From positions 62,001-126,000 of the forward strand of contig DATKVC010000006.1 of assembly GCA_035530275.1 (NCBI GenBank): a stretch of 64,000 nucleotides of DNA, written 5' to 3'. The notes beneath the pieces were generated by a model. The model worked only from the letters and a program-made list of their open reading frames with translations. It made no database searches and was not told the origin of the DNA. This document shows, piece by piece, positions 51,372-60,507 of this stretch. The position numbers and the translations under genes were made by a program. The DNA is from CAIJMU01 sp035530275 (GTDB lineage Bacteria > Spirochaetota > Spirochaetia > Treponematales > Rectinemataceae). The first letter of the stretch is position 1; each line of letters opens with the position of its first letter.

Positions 51372-51803
51372 CTACTTCAATTTTTCGCCGCAGTTGAAGC
51401 ATTCCGTCCTATAGCTCGAGTTCTCGGCCTGGCATTTCGGACATTTGAGGGCGGTCAGCCCGCTCGTTGTCGCGCGCATGCCAGGTGAGGGTCGGGGCTG
51501 CGGGGGAGGAGGTGGCGGGGGAACTTCGGGTTCCGGCTCCGGCTCGGCCTCGATCACCGCGGGGGCTTCCTGTTTCGACTCTTCGGCTTCCTTCGCCTCG
51601 ACTCGTTCAACCATCGGGGTCTCGACCGGGACGCTTGCGACGGGAAGCTGACCGAGGTTCACGTTGATTGTCTGGCCTTCCTTCGACTCGAGGCGGGCGG
51701 GAAGACTGCCCGAAAGCTTGGCCAATGCCCTCAAAATGGCGAAAAGTTCGATGGCGATGACGAGAAGTACCGCCACAACGAGGGCGTCGAACAGCGTGAC
51801 CAT
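51372..51803 (-). CDS. Membrane-anchored zinc-ribbon protein
   Basis: About 143 residues from ATG 51803 (an alternative start at 51860 would add 19). One N-terminal transmembrane helix (LFDALVVAVLLVIAIELFAIL), then a Glu/Ala-rich and Pro-rich linker (EPEPEPEVPPPPPPPQPRPS), then a C-terminal zinc ribbon (CPKCQAENSSYRTECFNCGEKL). The role is unknown; such proteins may be membrane scaffolds or regulators. The low-complexity linker makes wider homology unreliable. Confidence 0.7.
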   Translation of the reverse strand: MVTLFDALVVAVLLVIAIELFAILRALAKLSGSLPARLESKEGQTINVNLGQLPVASVPVETPMVERVEAKEAEESKQEAPAVIEAEPEPEPEVPPPPPPPQPRPSPGMRATTSGLTALKCPKCQAENSSYRTECFNCGEKLK

Positions 51804-51869
51804 GACCTTAGTATCGGCGAAGCGGGTCAAAAGATGGAGTGCGCCACGTTTTGCCCGCATACTTGCGCT

Positions 51870-53039
51870 CTAGCGGAATTCGAAGTACTCCAACGTTCCC
51901 GCCGCCGTCTTCGGTTCCTTCCCCGGCAAACGAAGGCTCACGGGGCTCAGAAAGCGCGTGTACCAGGGCTTGAGACCGAAGGCGCGGGCGAAGCCGACGA
52001 TGAGGGACGATTGGCCGGCGAGGAGGTCGGTCGAGGTGATCATCCTCTCCGAAATCGGGAAAGTCGCCACGAATCCGTCGGCGGTTGAGTAGGTTACCGA
52101 TGTAGCGATGGACTTCGGATGGAGCGGATCGGGATGCGCCGAGGAAGATCCCTCGACGACCATCACCTCGCTTTCCGACCAGGCTTCCCTTTCTACGCCG
52201 GCCGAGGAACCGACGAAGAGGAGGGGCGCCTTGCCGCCGCCGCGGTCCTTTGCCGCCCGCAGTTCGGAGGCGATGACGGTATGACCGTCGACCGTGGCCC
52301 GCCCCCACCACCACGAGTCCATCAGCACCGCCGGTGAAATATTACCCCAATTGTGATCATGATACCCCCTACCGCGGACCTTCCGCGCCGATCCATCCAT
52401 CGTCAGCGTGCCCGTAACCTCGCCCTCGGGCACCGCCGCGAGCCAGGCGAAGGTGGCCTCGCCGTCGGCGATGACGCCGGACGCGGGTCTCCAGGCCCCG
52501 ACGGTCGAGTGCAGCCGCAGGTCCACGCCCAGGCCTCCCGTCGCCTCAGGGTCGACGAAAATGCGATAGTCGATGAGATCGCCCGTAAAGGAATGCGGCC
52601 CGATGCGGACATCGGCCTCCTTCGTGCCGAAGCGCCCCTTTTCCCTAAAGGCGCCGAACCAGCGCAGGGTAGTCCCTCCGGGCGGCGTGATCTCGAGGCT
52701 AACGGCGCGGGCGCCGAGGCCGAAAGGCCAGTTGTCGCCGAACCAGGCTACCACGATGCTGCCGTCGTCCAGGAGACCGTCGAAGTACCACCATTCATAA
52801 TGCTGCTCATTCGCGGGGCTGCGCCGGCCGTCCTCGCGGGGGTCCACCTTGTGCCGATCGATGCCGAGGGCCGCGAAGTCGGCATCGGTATCGAGAAGGC
52901 GGATGGAGGGAGGCGAAGCAGCCCCCTGGTCCTCCGGCCGCGATGCGGGAGCCAGGCTCGCGCAGGAGGCCAAGGCCGACATCGCCAGGGCCGCCAAGAA
53001 GAGAACGGCCGTCAAAGGCATGGGACGCTTGCTCGGCAT
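51870..53039 (-). CDS. CrtC/AttH-like lipocalin-type lipoprotein
   Basis: A 389-residue predicted lipoprotein (signal peptide with lipobox ALASC near residue 25). The mature part is a CrtC/AttH-type double lipocalin: EQHYEWWYFDGLLDDGSIVVAWFGDN near residue 80, then RGRGYHDHNWGN with the conserved His and Asp, and WWWGRATVDGHTV. Relatives include carotenoid 1,2-hydratase and AttH; the real substrate here is unknown. Its Shine-Dalgarno is an eight-G run (53050-53043) placed immediately before AAG-ATG. Confidence 0.83.
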   Translation of the reverse strand: MPSKRPMPLTAVLFLAALAMSALASCASLAPASRPEDQGAASPPSIRLLDTDADFAALGIDRHKVDPREDGRRSPANEQHYEWWYFDGLLDDGSIVVAWFGDNWPFGLGARAVSLEITPPGGTTLRWFGAFREKGRFGTKEADVRIGPHSFTGDLIDYRIFVDPEATGGLGVDLRLHSTVGAWRPASGVIADGEATFAWLAAVPEGEVTGTLTMDGSARKVRGRGYHDHNWGNISPAVLMDSWWWGRATVDGHTVIASELRAAKDRGGGKAPLLFVGSSAGVEREAWSESEVMVVEGSSSAHPDPLHPKSIATSVTYSTADGFVATFPISERMITSTDLLAGQSSLIVGFARAFGLKPWYTRFLSPVSLRLPGKEPKTAAGTLEYFEFR

Positions 53040-53042
53040 CTT

Positions 53043-53050
53043 CCCCCCCC
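53043..53050 (-). repeat. G8 tract serving as ribosome-binding site of the CrtC/AttH-like gene
   Basis: Eight C on the plus strand, read GGGGGGGG on the coding strand, three bases upstream of the ATG at 53039. Length change here would alter translation initiation. Confidence 0.75.
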
Positions 53051-53116
53051 ATGAAGCAAGAATAATCGCTGCGGCAAAGTAATGAAAGAAGGAGTTCGCC
53101 GTCCGGTAGATTCGAC

Positions 53117-53122
53117 TATACT
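53117..53122 (+). promoter_or_regulatory. -10 element of the cupin-MetH-activation/ahcY operon
   Basis: TATACT at 53117-53122, 21 bases before the ATG at 53144. The -35 is weak (TTCGCC, 16-bp spacer), which suggests an activator or an alternative arrangement. The leader is too short for a SAM or SAH riboswitch. Confidence 0.5.
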
Positions 53123-53143
53123 GATGCGGAAGGGAGACCTCGG

Positions 53144-54508
53144 ATGGCCAGGAAAATTCCGTCGCCGACGCTTATCGACGCCTCGGGGACGGGCAGCAAG
53201 CGCATTGAGGAATTCGTCGGCCTCGTCAATAGCGGCACGGCCGGACTGAGCATCGCAAGGATGCACAGCGGAGAGGGCTGGTCGGAGCCCGGGCAGCGTC
53301 CCGACTTCGATGAATACACCCTCGTGATCGAGGGCAGCCTCCGCGTCGAGACCGAGGAGGCTATTTTCGATCTCGTGAAAGGCGAGGCGGTAATCGCCGG
53401 GGCCGGAGAGTGGGTCCGCTATTCCTCTCCGCGCTCGGGAGGAGCCGACTATATCTCCGTGTGCCTTCCGGCCTTTTCTCCAGAGACCGTGCATCGCGAC
53501 GATGAAGCCCCGGCTGCAGCCGCTAGTCGCGGTTCCCTCCATCCCACGGCAGCGGATCCGACGACCGAGCCTCGCGTCGAAGGCCCGACCGAAGTCTCCT
53601 ATCGCCTCGATGAACTCACGCCATATATCGATTGGACGCGCTTTTTCCAGGCACGGGGACTCAAGGGTCATTATCCCGGCATTCTCGATGACAAGGTCGA
53701 GGGGTCCATGGCGGAGCGCCTCCTCGACGAGGCGAGGGCCCTCCTCCGCCGCGCCCAAGCCGACGGCCTCCTCGACGTGAAGGGCGTCTCGGGCTTCTTT
53801 CCGGCCTCCGGCGAAGGCGATGACATACTCATATGGGCAGATGAAGGCCGCGATAGACTCCGCTCCCGCGTCCCCTGCCTCAGGCAGACGAGTCCCGACG
53901 GCGGGCGAGGGAGCTGCCTTTCCGATTGGCTCAGTCCGCTCGCCTCCGGAAAGCGCGACTGGGTAGGTGCCTATGCGGTCACGGCGGGGCTCGGACTCGA
54001 AGCGAGCGTCTCGTCCATGGCCGCGCGCAACGACGGCTACGACGCCGCGATGCTCTCCCTCCTTGCCGAAAGGGTCGCCCAGGCCGCTGCCGAAAAGATG
54101 CACGAGGAGGTGCGGAAGACCTGGTGGGGCTACGCGCCCGACGAGAATCTGCCCGCCTACAGGCTCTTTCACCGGGCATATCGAGGCATCCGCGCCTCGC
54201 CCGGAAAGGCGCCCTGCCCCGACCCTCGCGAGCGACGGCTGATCTTCGAACTCCTCGACGTCCCGCGCAGGACGGGGATGAGCCTCGACGAGGCCTGTTC
54301 CCTCGTCCCCGCAGCCTCGGCCTGCGGTTGGTACTTCAGCCATCCCGCGGCGGCGCCCTTCGCCGTCGGCCGGATTAGCCGCGAGGAGGCGGAGCGCTAC
54401 GCGGCGCGCAGAGGGGAGAGCCTCGAGGAAACGGAAGACTGGCTCAAGAACGAATTGGGATATACGCCGCCCTTGACCGCGGCCGCAAGCCATAAAGAAG
54501 GAGCGTGA
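53144..54508 (+). CDS. Cupin-MetH activation-domain fusion protein
   Basis: A 454-residue protein. Residues about 1-115 form a cupin (RMHSGEGWSEPGQRPDFDEYTLVIEGSLRVETEE). From about 150 the chain is the C-terminal activation (SAM-binding) domain of cobalamin-dependent methionine synthase: DELTPYIDWTRFF, FPASGEGDDILIW, LSDWLSPLASGKRDWVGAYAVTAGL, RKTWWGYAPDENL (about 322-334), YRGIRASPGKAPCPDP, and the SACGWYFSHPAAAPFAVG end. This domain binds SAM for reductive reactivation of MetH cob(II)alamin. No catalytic MetH modules are attached. It is followed immediately by ahcY. A stand-alone activation subunit is known in some bacteria; the cupin fusion is unusual to me. Confidence 0.9.
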   Translation: MARKIPSPTLIDASGTGSKRIEEFVGLVNSGTAGLSIARMHSGEGWSEPGQRPDFDEYTLVIEGSLRVETEEAIFDLVKGEAVIAGAGEWVRYSSPRSGGADYISVCLPAFSPETVHRDDEAPAAAASRGSLHPTAADPTTEPRVEGPTEVSYRLDELTPYIDWTRFFQARGLKGHYPGILDDKVEGSMAERLLDEARALLRRAQADGLLDVKGVSGFFPASGEGDDILIWADEGRDRLRSRVPCLRQTSPDGGRGSCLSDWLSPLASGKRDWVGAYAVTAGLGLEASVSSMAARNDGYDAAMLSLLAERVAQAAAEKMHEEVRKTWWGYAPDENLPAYRLFHRAYRGIRASPGKAPCPDPRERRLIFELLDVPRRTGMSLDEACSLVPAASACGWYFSHPAAAPFAVGRISREEAERYAARRGESLEETEDWLKNELGYTPPLTAAASHKEGA

Positions 54509-54509
54509 C

Positions 54510-55934
54510 ATGGAGTACAAGATCCGCGACATCGCCCTCGCCGAATGGGGACGCCGGGAACTCGAGATGGCAGAAAAGGAGATGCCCGGCCTGATGGCCG
54601 CCCGCGAACGCTACGGCAGGGACAGAGCCCTCGCCGGCGCGCGCATCACCGGCTCCCTCCACATGACGATGCAGACGGCCGCCCTCATCGAGACCCTCGT
54701 CGCCCTCGGCGCGGAAGTGCGCTGGTCGAGCTGCAACATCTTTTCGACGCAAGATCACGCCGCCGCCGCGGTCGTCGTCGGCAAGGGCGACATGGGGCAC
54801 CCGCTCGGAATTCCCGTCTTCGCCTGGAAGGGCGAGACCCTCGACGAATACTGGGAATTGCTCGATCTTTCGCTGCGCTTTGCGGATGGCAAGGGGCCGA
54901 ACCTCATTGTCGACGACGGGGGCGACGCTACCCTGATGATCCATCTCGGCTTCGAGGCCGAGAACGACCCTTCCATTCTCGAGCGAAAGGCCGGCAGCGA
55001 TGACGAGGCCGCCCTTCTCCGCCGCCTCAAGCTGATCCGCGCCGAGAATCCCAAGCGCTGGCACGAGGTCGCCAAGGATTGGAAAGGCGTCTCCGAGGAA
55101 ACGACGACCGGCGTGCACCGCCTCTACAAGATGGCGCGAGAGGGCCGCCTCCTCGTGCCGGCAATCAACGTCAACGATTCGGTGACCAAGAGCAAGTTTG
55201 ACAACCTCTACGGCAACCGCGAATCCCTCATCGACGGCATCAAGCGCGCCACCGACGTCATGCTCGCGGGGAAGGTGGCCGTCGTATGCGGTTACGGCGA
55301 CGTGGGCAAAGGCTGCGCCCAGTCGCTTCGCGGCCAGGGTTCGCGGGTCATCGTCGTCGAGGTCGATCCCATCTGCGCCCTGCAGGCCGCGATGGAGGGC
55401 TACGAGGTCACTACGATCGAGGAGGCCCTGCCGAGGGCCGAGATCTACGTGACCGCGACCGGCAACACCGATATCATCACAATTGATCACATGCGGGGAA
55501 TGCGGGACCAGGCCATCGTCTGCAACATCGGCCACTTCGACACCGAGATCCAGGTCGCCGAGCTCAACAAGGCCGCGGGAGTCCGCAAGATCACCATCAA
55601 GCCCCAGGTGGACAAGTACGTCTTTCCGGACGGCCGCTCGATCGTCCTCCTCGCCGAGGGGCGTCTCGTCAATCTCGGCTGCGCGATGGGGCATCCTTCC
55701 TTCGTCATGTCGGCTTCCTTCACCAATCAGGTCCTCGCGCAGATCGAGCTGTGGAGGAACCGGGCCTCGGCGAAACCGGGGGTGAGCGTCCTCCCGCGCA
55801 AGCTCGACGAGGAAGTGGCGCGCCTCCACCTCGACAAGCTCGGCGTAAAGCTCTCGAGGCTCACGCCGAAGCAGGCGGCCTATATCGACGTCGACGCGGA
55901 GGGTCCGTACAAGACGGAGGAATATCGGTATTGA
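54510..55934 (+). CDS. ahcY: Adenosylhomocysteinase (AhcY)
   Basis: A 474-residue NAD-dependent enzyme splitting S-adenosylhomocysteine into adenosine and homocysteine. Markers: GARITGSLHMTMQTA, WSSCNIFSTQDHAAAA, VNDSVTKSKFDNLYGNRESLIDGIKRATD (catalytic Lys and Asp), the NAD site VVCGYGDVGKGCAQSLRGQG, and C-terminal tail LTPKQAAYIDVDAEGPYKTEEYRY typical of long-form enzymes. It is translationally adjacent (1 bp) to the cupin-MetH activation gene, joining two methyl-cycle functions. Confidence 0.98.
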   Translation: MEYKIRDIALAEWGRRELEMAEKEMPGLMAARERYGRDRALAGARITGSLHMTMQTAALIETLVALGAEVRWSSCNIFSTQDHAAAAVVVGKGDMGHPLGIPVFAWKGETLDEYWELLDLSLRFADGKGPNLIVDDGGDATLMIHLGFEAENDPSILERKAGSDDEAALLRRLKLIRAENPKRWHEVAKDWKGVSEETTTGVHRLYKMAREGRLLVPAINVNDSVTKSKFDNLYGNRESLIDGIKRATDVMLAGKVAVVCGYGDVGKGCAQSLRGQGSRVIVVEVDPICALQAAMEGYEVTTIEEALPRAEIYVTATGNTDIITIDHMRGMRDQAIVCNIGHFDTEIQVAELNKAAGVRKITIKPQVDKYVFPDGRSIVLLAEGRLVNLGCAMGHPSFVMSASFTNQVLAQIELWRNRASAKPGVSVLPRKLDEEVARLHLDKLGVKLSRLTPKQAAYIDVDAEGPYKTEEYRY

Positions 55935-55981
55935 TTGGAAGTGAGTCGGGCGGCTTTCCCGACCGCGCCGCGAAAAAGTGG

Positions 55982-56010
55982 GGGCCTCCCATCAGACGGA
56001 TGGGAGGCCC
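55982..56010. terminator. Bidirectional intrinsic terminator between ahcY and the liv operon
   Basis: A perfect 11-bp stem (GGGCCTCCCAT 55982-55992 with ATGGGAGGCCC 56000-56010) and 7-nt loop. On the minus strand a run of five T (CACTTTTT) follows three bases after the stem; on the plus strand only a short TT follows. It should end livF transcripts well and ahcY transcripts less strongly. Confidence 0.8.
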
Positions 56011-56049
56011 TTCGTAATGAGATTCTAGATCGGCGACGCCGATTCCCGC

Positions 56050-56766
56050 TCAAATTCCCAGATAGGCGCGACGGACCTCCGGATCCTCGACCAGCTCCTT
56101 GGCCTTCCCTTCCCTCACTACCTGCCCCATCTCGAGCACGTAGCCTCGGTCGGCGATGCTGAAGGCCGAAAAGACATCCTGCTCGACAAGCAGAACCGTC
56201 ACACCCCTCTCGTCGCGGATCGCGCTGAGGGAGTCGAGAAGCTTGTCGACCATCACCGGCGCTAGGCCGAGACTCATCTCGTCGACCATCAGCAGCTTGG
56301 GGTCGGCCATCAAGGCGCGGGCGATGGCGATAATCTGCTGCTCGCCGCCGGAGAAGACGCCGGCGCGCTGACCTCGCCTCTCGCGCAGGAAAGGGAAGAG
56401 CTCGAAGACCCGCGCGAGTCGCCGCTCCACTTCCTTGCGGTCGCGACAGAGGTAGGCGCCCATCAACAGGTTGTCGAGAACGCTCATTTGGCCGAAGAGC
56501 TGGCGTCCCTCGGGTACCTGGACCAGACCGAGGGAGAAGATCCGCTCGGCCGACATGCCGGAGATCTCGCTTCCGGCGAAGCGGATCGAGCCGTTCCGAG
56601 GCAGCAATCCGGAGAGGGCGCGCATCAGGGTGGTTTTGCCTGCGCCGTTGCTGCCGACCAGCGAGACGATCTCGCCCGGGCGGACCTCGAAGCACACGTC
56701 GAGGAGCACCTGCATTTCACCGTAGCCGGCGCTTAGTCTTTCGACTTTGAGGAGGGCTTCGCTCAT
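56050..56766 (-). CDS. livF: Branched-chain amino acid-type ABC importer ATPase (LivF)
   Basis: A 238-residue ATPase with Walker A GSNGAGKTT, signature FSGGEQQIIAIARAL, Walker B LLMVDEMSLGLAP and H-loop VEQD. The 'DEMSLGLAP' Walker B context is the LivF hallmark. It overlaps livG by 4 bp and is the last gene of the minus-strand operon encoding the binding protein, LivH, LivM, LivG and LivF. Confidence 0.95.
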   Translation of the reverse strand: MSEALLKVERLSAGYGEMQVLLDVCFEVRPGEIVSLVGSNGAGKTTLMRALSGLLPRNGSIRFAGSEISGMSAERIFSLGLVQVPEGRQLFGQMSVLDNLLMGAYLCRDRKEVERRLARVFELFPFLRERRGQRAGVFSGGEQQIIAIARALMADPKLLMVDEMSLGLAPVMVDKLLDSLSAIRDERGVTVLLVEQDVFSAFSIADRGYVLEMGQVVREGKAKELVEDPEVRRAYLGI

Positions 56767-57497
56767 ACCCGCCTCCGTCCCAGATAGGCTTCTATGACAT
56801 GCGGGTCGTTGAGCACTTGGTCGGGGCGCCCCTCGGCGATCTTTTCGCCGTGATGCAGGACCATCAAGCGGTCGGAGAGGCTTTGGATAGCCTTCATCAC
56901 GTGTTCGATCACGAGGATACTGATCCCCTCGGCGCGCACCTTCTTGACCACTTCAATGACCTCTTCGATCTCGACCAGATTGAGGCCGGCCATCACCTCG
57001 TCGAGGAGGAGAAGTCTCGGTCTCATGGCGAGGGCCTTGGCTAATTCGAGGCGTTTGCGGTCGGGTCCGCCGAGGGAGTCGGCGTTCTGATCGGAGCGAT
57101 GGGAGAGGCCGACGAACTCGAGCCAATGCCGAGCCTCGCTGCGGGCGCGGGCCAGATCGGGCTGGCCGCCGCCCGTACCGAACAGGGACCCGACCGCGAC
57201 GTTTTCCACGACGCTCAGCCCGGGAAAGGGCTTCATCACCTGGAAGGTGCGGCCGATGCTGAGCTGGGCCCGGCGGAAGGCGGGGAGTTTCTGGATCTCC
57301 CGCCCCTCGAATCGCAGTTCGCCGACGGTCGGCCGCAGGGTGCCGCTGATGAGGCTGACGATCGTCGTCTTGCCGGCCCCGTTGGGGCCGATCAGGCCGA
57401 GGACCTCTCCTTCACCGACGTGGAAGGACACGTCGTTGACCGCGACCAGGCCGCTGAAGCGCTTGGTCAGGCCTCTGACTTCGAGGATGGAGGCCAT
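56763..57497 (-). CDS. livG: Branched-chain amino acid-type ABC importer ATPase (LivG)
   Basis: About 244 residues from ATG 57497, which overlaps livM by one base; the longer open frame is out of phase with livM's real coding sequence and is discarded. Walker A GPNGAGKTT, signature LGGPDRKRLELAKAL (degenerate, as often in LivG), Walker B LLLLDEVMAGLN and H-loop VIEHVM. It pairs with LivF. Confidence 0.95.
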   Translation of the reverse strand: MASILEVRGLTKRFSGLVAVNDVSFHVGEGEVLGLIGPNGAGKTTIVSLISGTLRPTVGELRFEGREIQKLPAFRRAQLSIGRTFQVMKPFPGLSVVENVAVGSLFGTGGGQPDLARARSEARHWLEFVGLSHRSDQNADSLGGPDRKRLELAKALAMRPRLLLLDEVMAGLNLVEIEEVIEVVKKVRAEGISILVIEHVMKAIQSLSDRLMVLHHGEKIAEGRPDQVLNDPHVIEAYLGRRRV

Positions 57498-58447
57498 TAA
57501 AGTCGATTCTCCTTGACGTTCTGGGTGAAGTATCGCCAACCGAGCCGGCGGACGCGCCGGCGCAGATCGATCAAGCCCTTGGGCATGAAGACCACCGCGA
57601 TGACGATGACCACGCCGAAGAACAGTCCCGCCAGGCTCGAAACCTTGGTGGAGAGGACTTCCGAGACGGTCTGGAGCGCGAAGGCCCCGATGATCGGGCC
57701 GAATACCGAGCCGGGACCGCCGAAGACAGCCATGATGATCATCTTGACGTTGAGGGTGATGTCGAAGGCGCTCGCGGGCTCGATAAAGGTAATCCAGTAG
57801 GCATGGATGCCGCCGGCCAGCGCGGTGAACAGCCCGGACAGCGCGAAAGCGACCACCTTGTACAGTGTGGTATTGACCCCCATCACCGCCGCCGCGTCCT
57901 CGTCTTCGCGGATCGAGATCAGGCCGAAGCCGAAGCGGCTTCGCGAAAGCCAAAAGACCGCCAGCGTCGCCAGCACCAGCAGTCCGAGGGAGAGCTCGTA
58001 GAACATCTTGTCGCCGCGGAACAGCGGCAGCACCAAGCCTTGGTTGCCGCCGGCAACTTGGACGTTCGAAACGATGGCGCTCATCACCTGGGCGAGCGCC
58101 AGTGTCGCGATGGCGAAGTAATGGCCGCGTAGCCGCAGCACCGGAAGCCCGAGCAACACCGCGAAGATGATAGAAAGCGCCGCGCCGATGAGCAGTCCGA
58201 CCCAGAACGGCAGGCTGAACTGGACCATGGCCACTGCGGTCCCGTAAATTCCCAGACCGTAGAAGACCGAGTTGCCGAAGGAAGCGTAACCCGTGTAGCC
58301 GCCGATGATGTTCCAGCTTTGCGAGAGGGTCGCCAGGATCAGGACGCTGATGCCGAATTGAACGATGGTCGGCGGGGCGAACCAGGGCAGCGCCACAAGG
58401 ACGGCAATCACCAGCGGCAACAGGATGCGGAAAAGGGGTTTTCTCAT
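57497..58447 (-). CDS. livM: Branched-chain amino acid-type ABC importer permease (LivM)
   Basis: A 316-residue membrane protein of the LivM family, about nine to ten helices. Characteristic stretches: GGYTGYASFGNSVFYGLGIYG, LRGHYFAIATLALAQVM, and SIREDEDAAAVMGVNTTLYKVVAFALS. It overlaps livH by 4 bp. Confidence 0.95.
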   Translation of the reverse strand: MRKPLFRILLPLVIAVLVALPWFAPPTIVQFGISVLILATLSQSWNIIGGYTGYASFGNSVFYGLGIYGTAVAMVQFSLPFWVGLLIGAALSIIFAVLLGLPVLRLRGHYFAIATLALAQVMSAIVSNVQVAGGNQGLVLPLFRGDKMFYELSLGLLVLATLAVFWLSRSRFGFGLISIREDEDAAAVMGVNTTLYKVVAFALSGLFTALAGGIHAYWITFIEPASAFDITLNVKMIIMAVFGGPGSVFGPIIGAFALQTVSEVLSTKVSSLAGLFFGVVIVIAVVFMPKGLIDLRRRVRRLGWRYFTQNVKENRL

Positions 58448-59307
58448 GCCGTCCTTCCCAGAATGCCCGTCGGCCGGATGATCAGCACGAGGACGAGGAT
58501 GCCGAAGCTGGCGACCGACGTGTAGGTGGGACCGATGTAAAGCGCGGTGAACGATTCGACGACGCCGAGAAACAGCCCGCCGACGATCACGCCGAGGGGG
58601 TTATCGAGGCCGCCGATTATCGCGATCGCGAAGGATTTGGCGGTGAGCGGCGCCCCGATATACGGATTGATCTGCGAGACCATTCCATACAGGCCGCCGG
58701 CGCCGCCGGCCAGCGCCGCCCCGAGGGCGAAGGTGAAGGCATAGAGGCTGCGCGGGTTGACTCCGTAGAGTCTCGCCGCCGTGAGGTTCTGGGCCGTGGC
58801 CCTGATCGCCCTGCCGAGCCTGGCGCGAGTGAGGAAAATGCTGAGGGCCACCGTGAGGGCGAGCGCCGCCACGAAGGTGAGCAGCTGGACCAGCGGCACC
58901 GTCGCCCCGAGAAACTGGAAGTTGCTGCCGTCATACGGGGGATTGATGGTCTTGAAATCGGCGCTGAAGATCATTTGCGCCAGGTAGGTGATCACAACAT
59001 CGATGCCGAAGGTTATGAGCAGGGTGGTGAACATCGCCGAGCGCACGATGAGGTTGAGAATATAGCGCTGGATCAGGTAGCCGATAACGAAGACCGCCAG
59101 CATCGCCAAGGGCAGGGCCAGAAAGGGATCGATGTGCCCGCCTGCGTAGAGATAATAGCAGGCGTAGGCGCCCAGCATGATAAAGGCCCCGTGGGCCAGA
59201 TTGACGATGTTGAGCACGCCCCAAACCAGGGCGAGCCCCAACGCCATCAAGGCGTAGAGGCCGCCGAGGAAAAGTCCATTCAGCAGAATTTGCCAGATTA
59301 GATCCAT
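58444..59307 (-). CDS. livH: Branched-chain amino acid-type ABC importer permease (LivH)
   Basis: A 287-residue membrane protein of the LivH family (LNGLFLGGLYALMALGLALVWGVLNIVNLAHGAFIMLGAY; RATAQNLTAARLYGVNPRSLYAFTFALGAALAGGAGGLYG). About eight helices. It starts 3 bp after the binding-protein gene and forms the channel with LivM. Confidence 0.95.
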   Translation of the reverse strand: MDLIWQILLNGLFLGGLYALMALGLALVWGVLNIVNLAHGAFIMLGAYACYYLYAGGHIDPFLALPLAMLAVFVIGYLIQRYILNLIVRSAMFTTLLITFGIDVVITYLAQMIFSADFKTINPPYDGSNFQFLGATVPLVQLLTFVAALALTVALSIFLTRARLGRAIRATAQNLTAARLYGVNPRSLYAFTFALGAALAGGAGGLYGMVSQINPYIGAPLTAKSFAIAIIGGLDNPLGVIVGGLFLGVVESFTALYIGPTYTSVASFGILVLVLIIRPTGILGRTA

Positions 59308-59310
59308 CGA

Positions 59311-60507
59311 TCAGCGCTTGTTCCAGGCCGGCATTGGAAAGAGCATCTTTTCGATCGCTCCATGCTGGCCGTAGACAGGAACCAATTGGTTATTCTGCAC
59401 CTGGATCATCACTTGGGGCAGGGAAATCTGCCCGCTCGGCTGGAATGCGATGCGACCATAAAGGCTGTCGAAATCGACCTTCGCTATGGCGTCGCGCACC
59501 GCTTTGGGATCGGTGGTGCCGGCAGCCTCCAGAGCCTTGGCGTAGATTTCGACGTTGACCACGGCCGAGGCGCAATGATAATCGGGCTCATAGCCGAATT
59601 TGTCCTTCCATGCCTTGGCGAAGGCCGCGGCGTCGCCGAAGTAGGCATCTTTCAGTTCGGTCGAAGGAAGCCACGGGGTCATGCCGAAGGCGTAATTGGC
59701 GTCGCTGCCGAGGGCGTGGCGGAAGTCGGCGCTCGGCACGCCGACTGTAAAGGAATACATCGACGGGTTGACGGCGAGACTCTTGGCCTGGCGGATGAAG
59801 TTGAGGCACTCGGTCTCGTGGCCCGACACCAGGATGGCGGTGACATTGTTCTGTTTGATCTTCGAAAGGATCGAGCTGAAATCGGAGGCGTTGCTGCTGT
59901 AGCGCTCGTCGACGACGAGCTGCAGGCCGGCCTGTTTGAGCAGGGGGCGAGTCCCCTCCGCGACCGAAACGTCGAAGGCGTCGTCGGCATAGAGCAGGGC
60001 CACCCGGTCAGGTTCCGGCCGCAAGGCGGTTTTCATCGCGTTGATGGTACTGTCGAAGTATTTGCTGGCGACCGGCAGGGTCCCGAAGACGTAACGGTAG
60101 CCGCGACCGAAGATTTGGTCGGAAGCGCCTCCGCCCTGAACCATCGGTACCTCGTACTTCTCGGAGACGGACGAGGTCGCCAGAACGAAGTCGCTGGCGA
60201 AGGGGCCGAGCAGATAATTAACCTTGTCATCGGTCAGCAGCTGGACGTACTGGCGGACAGCAAGACTTCTGTCGGACTGGTCGTCGTAGTCCTTGAGGGC
60301 CAGCTGATACTTCCGGCCCGCGATGGTCACCCCGCCCATCTTGTTGACCTGGTCGATGGCGAACTGGTACCCGTCCTTGTAATAGCGGCCCGTATTGGCC
60401 AAGGGCCCTGTCTCCTGGATCGAGGCGCCGAGAGTCAATGTGTCGGTGGCGGCGGATACCGCCAGCGAGGCGAGCAGCGCCAACGCCGATAAAGCGAGTC
60501 TTCTCAT
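59311..60507 (-). CDS. Leucine/amide-type ABC substrate-binding protein
   Basis: A 398-residue exported protein with a signal peptide (MRRLALSALALLASLAVSAATD). The type I periplasmic-binding (Peripla_BP_6) fold is shown by LTLGASIQETGPLANTGRYYKDGYQFAIDQVNKMGGVTIAGRKYQL and YLLGPFASDFVLATSSVSEKYEVPMVQGGGAS. The family binds branched-chain amino acids, amides or urea, so the ligand is open. A GGAGGAGG ribosome-binding site precedes the ATG. It heads the liv operon. Confidence 0.93.
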   Translation of the reverse strand: MRRLALSALALLASLAVSAATDTLTLGASIQETGPLANTGRYYKDGYQFAIDQVNKMGGVTIAGRKYQLALKDYDDQSDRSLAVRQYVQLLTDDKVNYLLGPFASDFVLATSSVSEKYEVPMVQGGGASDQIFGRGYRYVFGTLPVASKYFDSTINAMKTALRPEPDRVALLYADDAFDVSVAEGTRPLLKQAGLQLVVDERYSSNASDFSSILSKIKQNNVTAILVSGHETECLNFIRQAKSLAVNPSMYSFTVGVPSADFRHALGSDANYAFGMTPWLPSTELKDAYFGDAAAFAKAWKDKFGYEPDYHCASAVVNVEIYAKALEAAGTTDPKAVRDAIAKVDFDSLYGRIAFQPSGQISLPQVMIQVQNNQLVPVYGQHGAIEKMLFPMPAWNKR

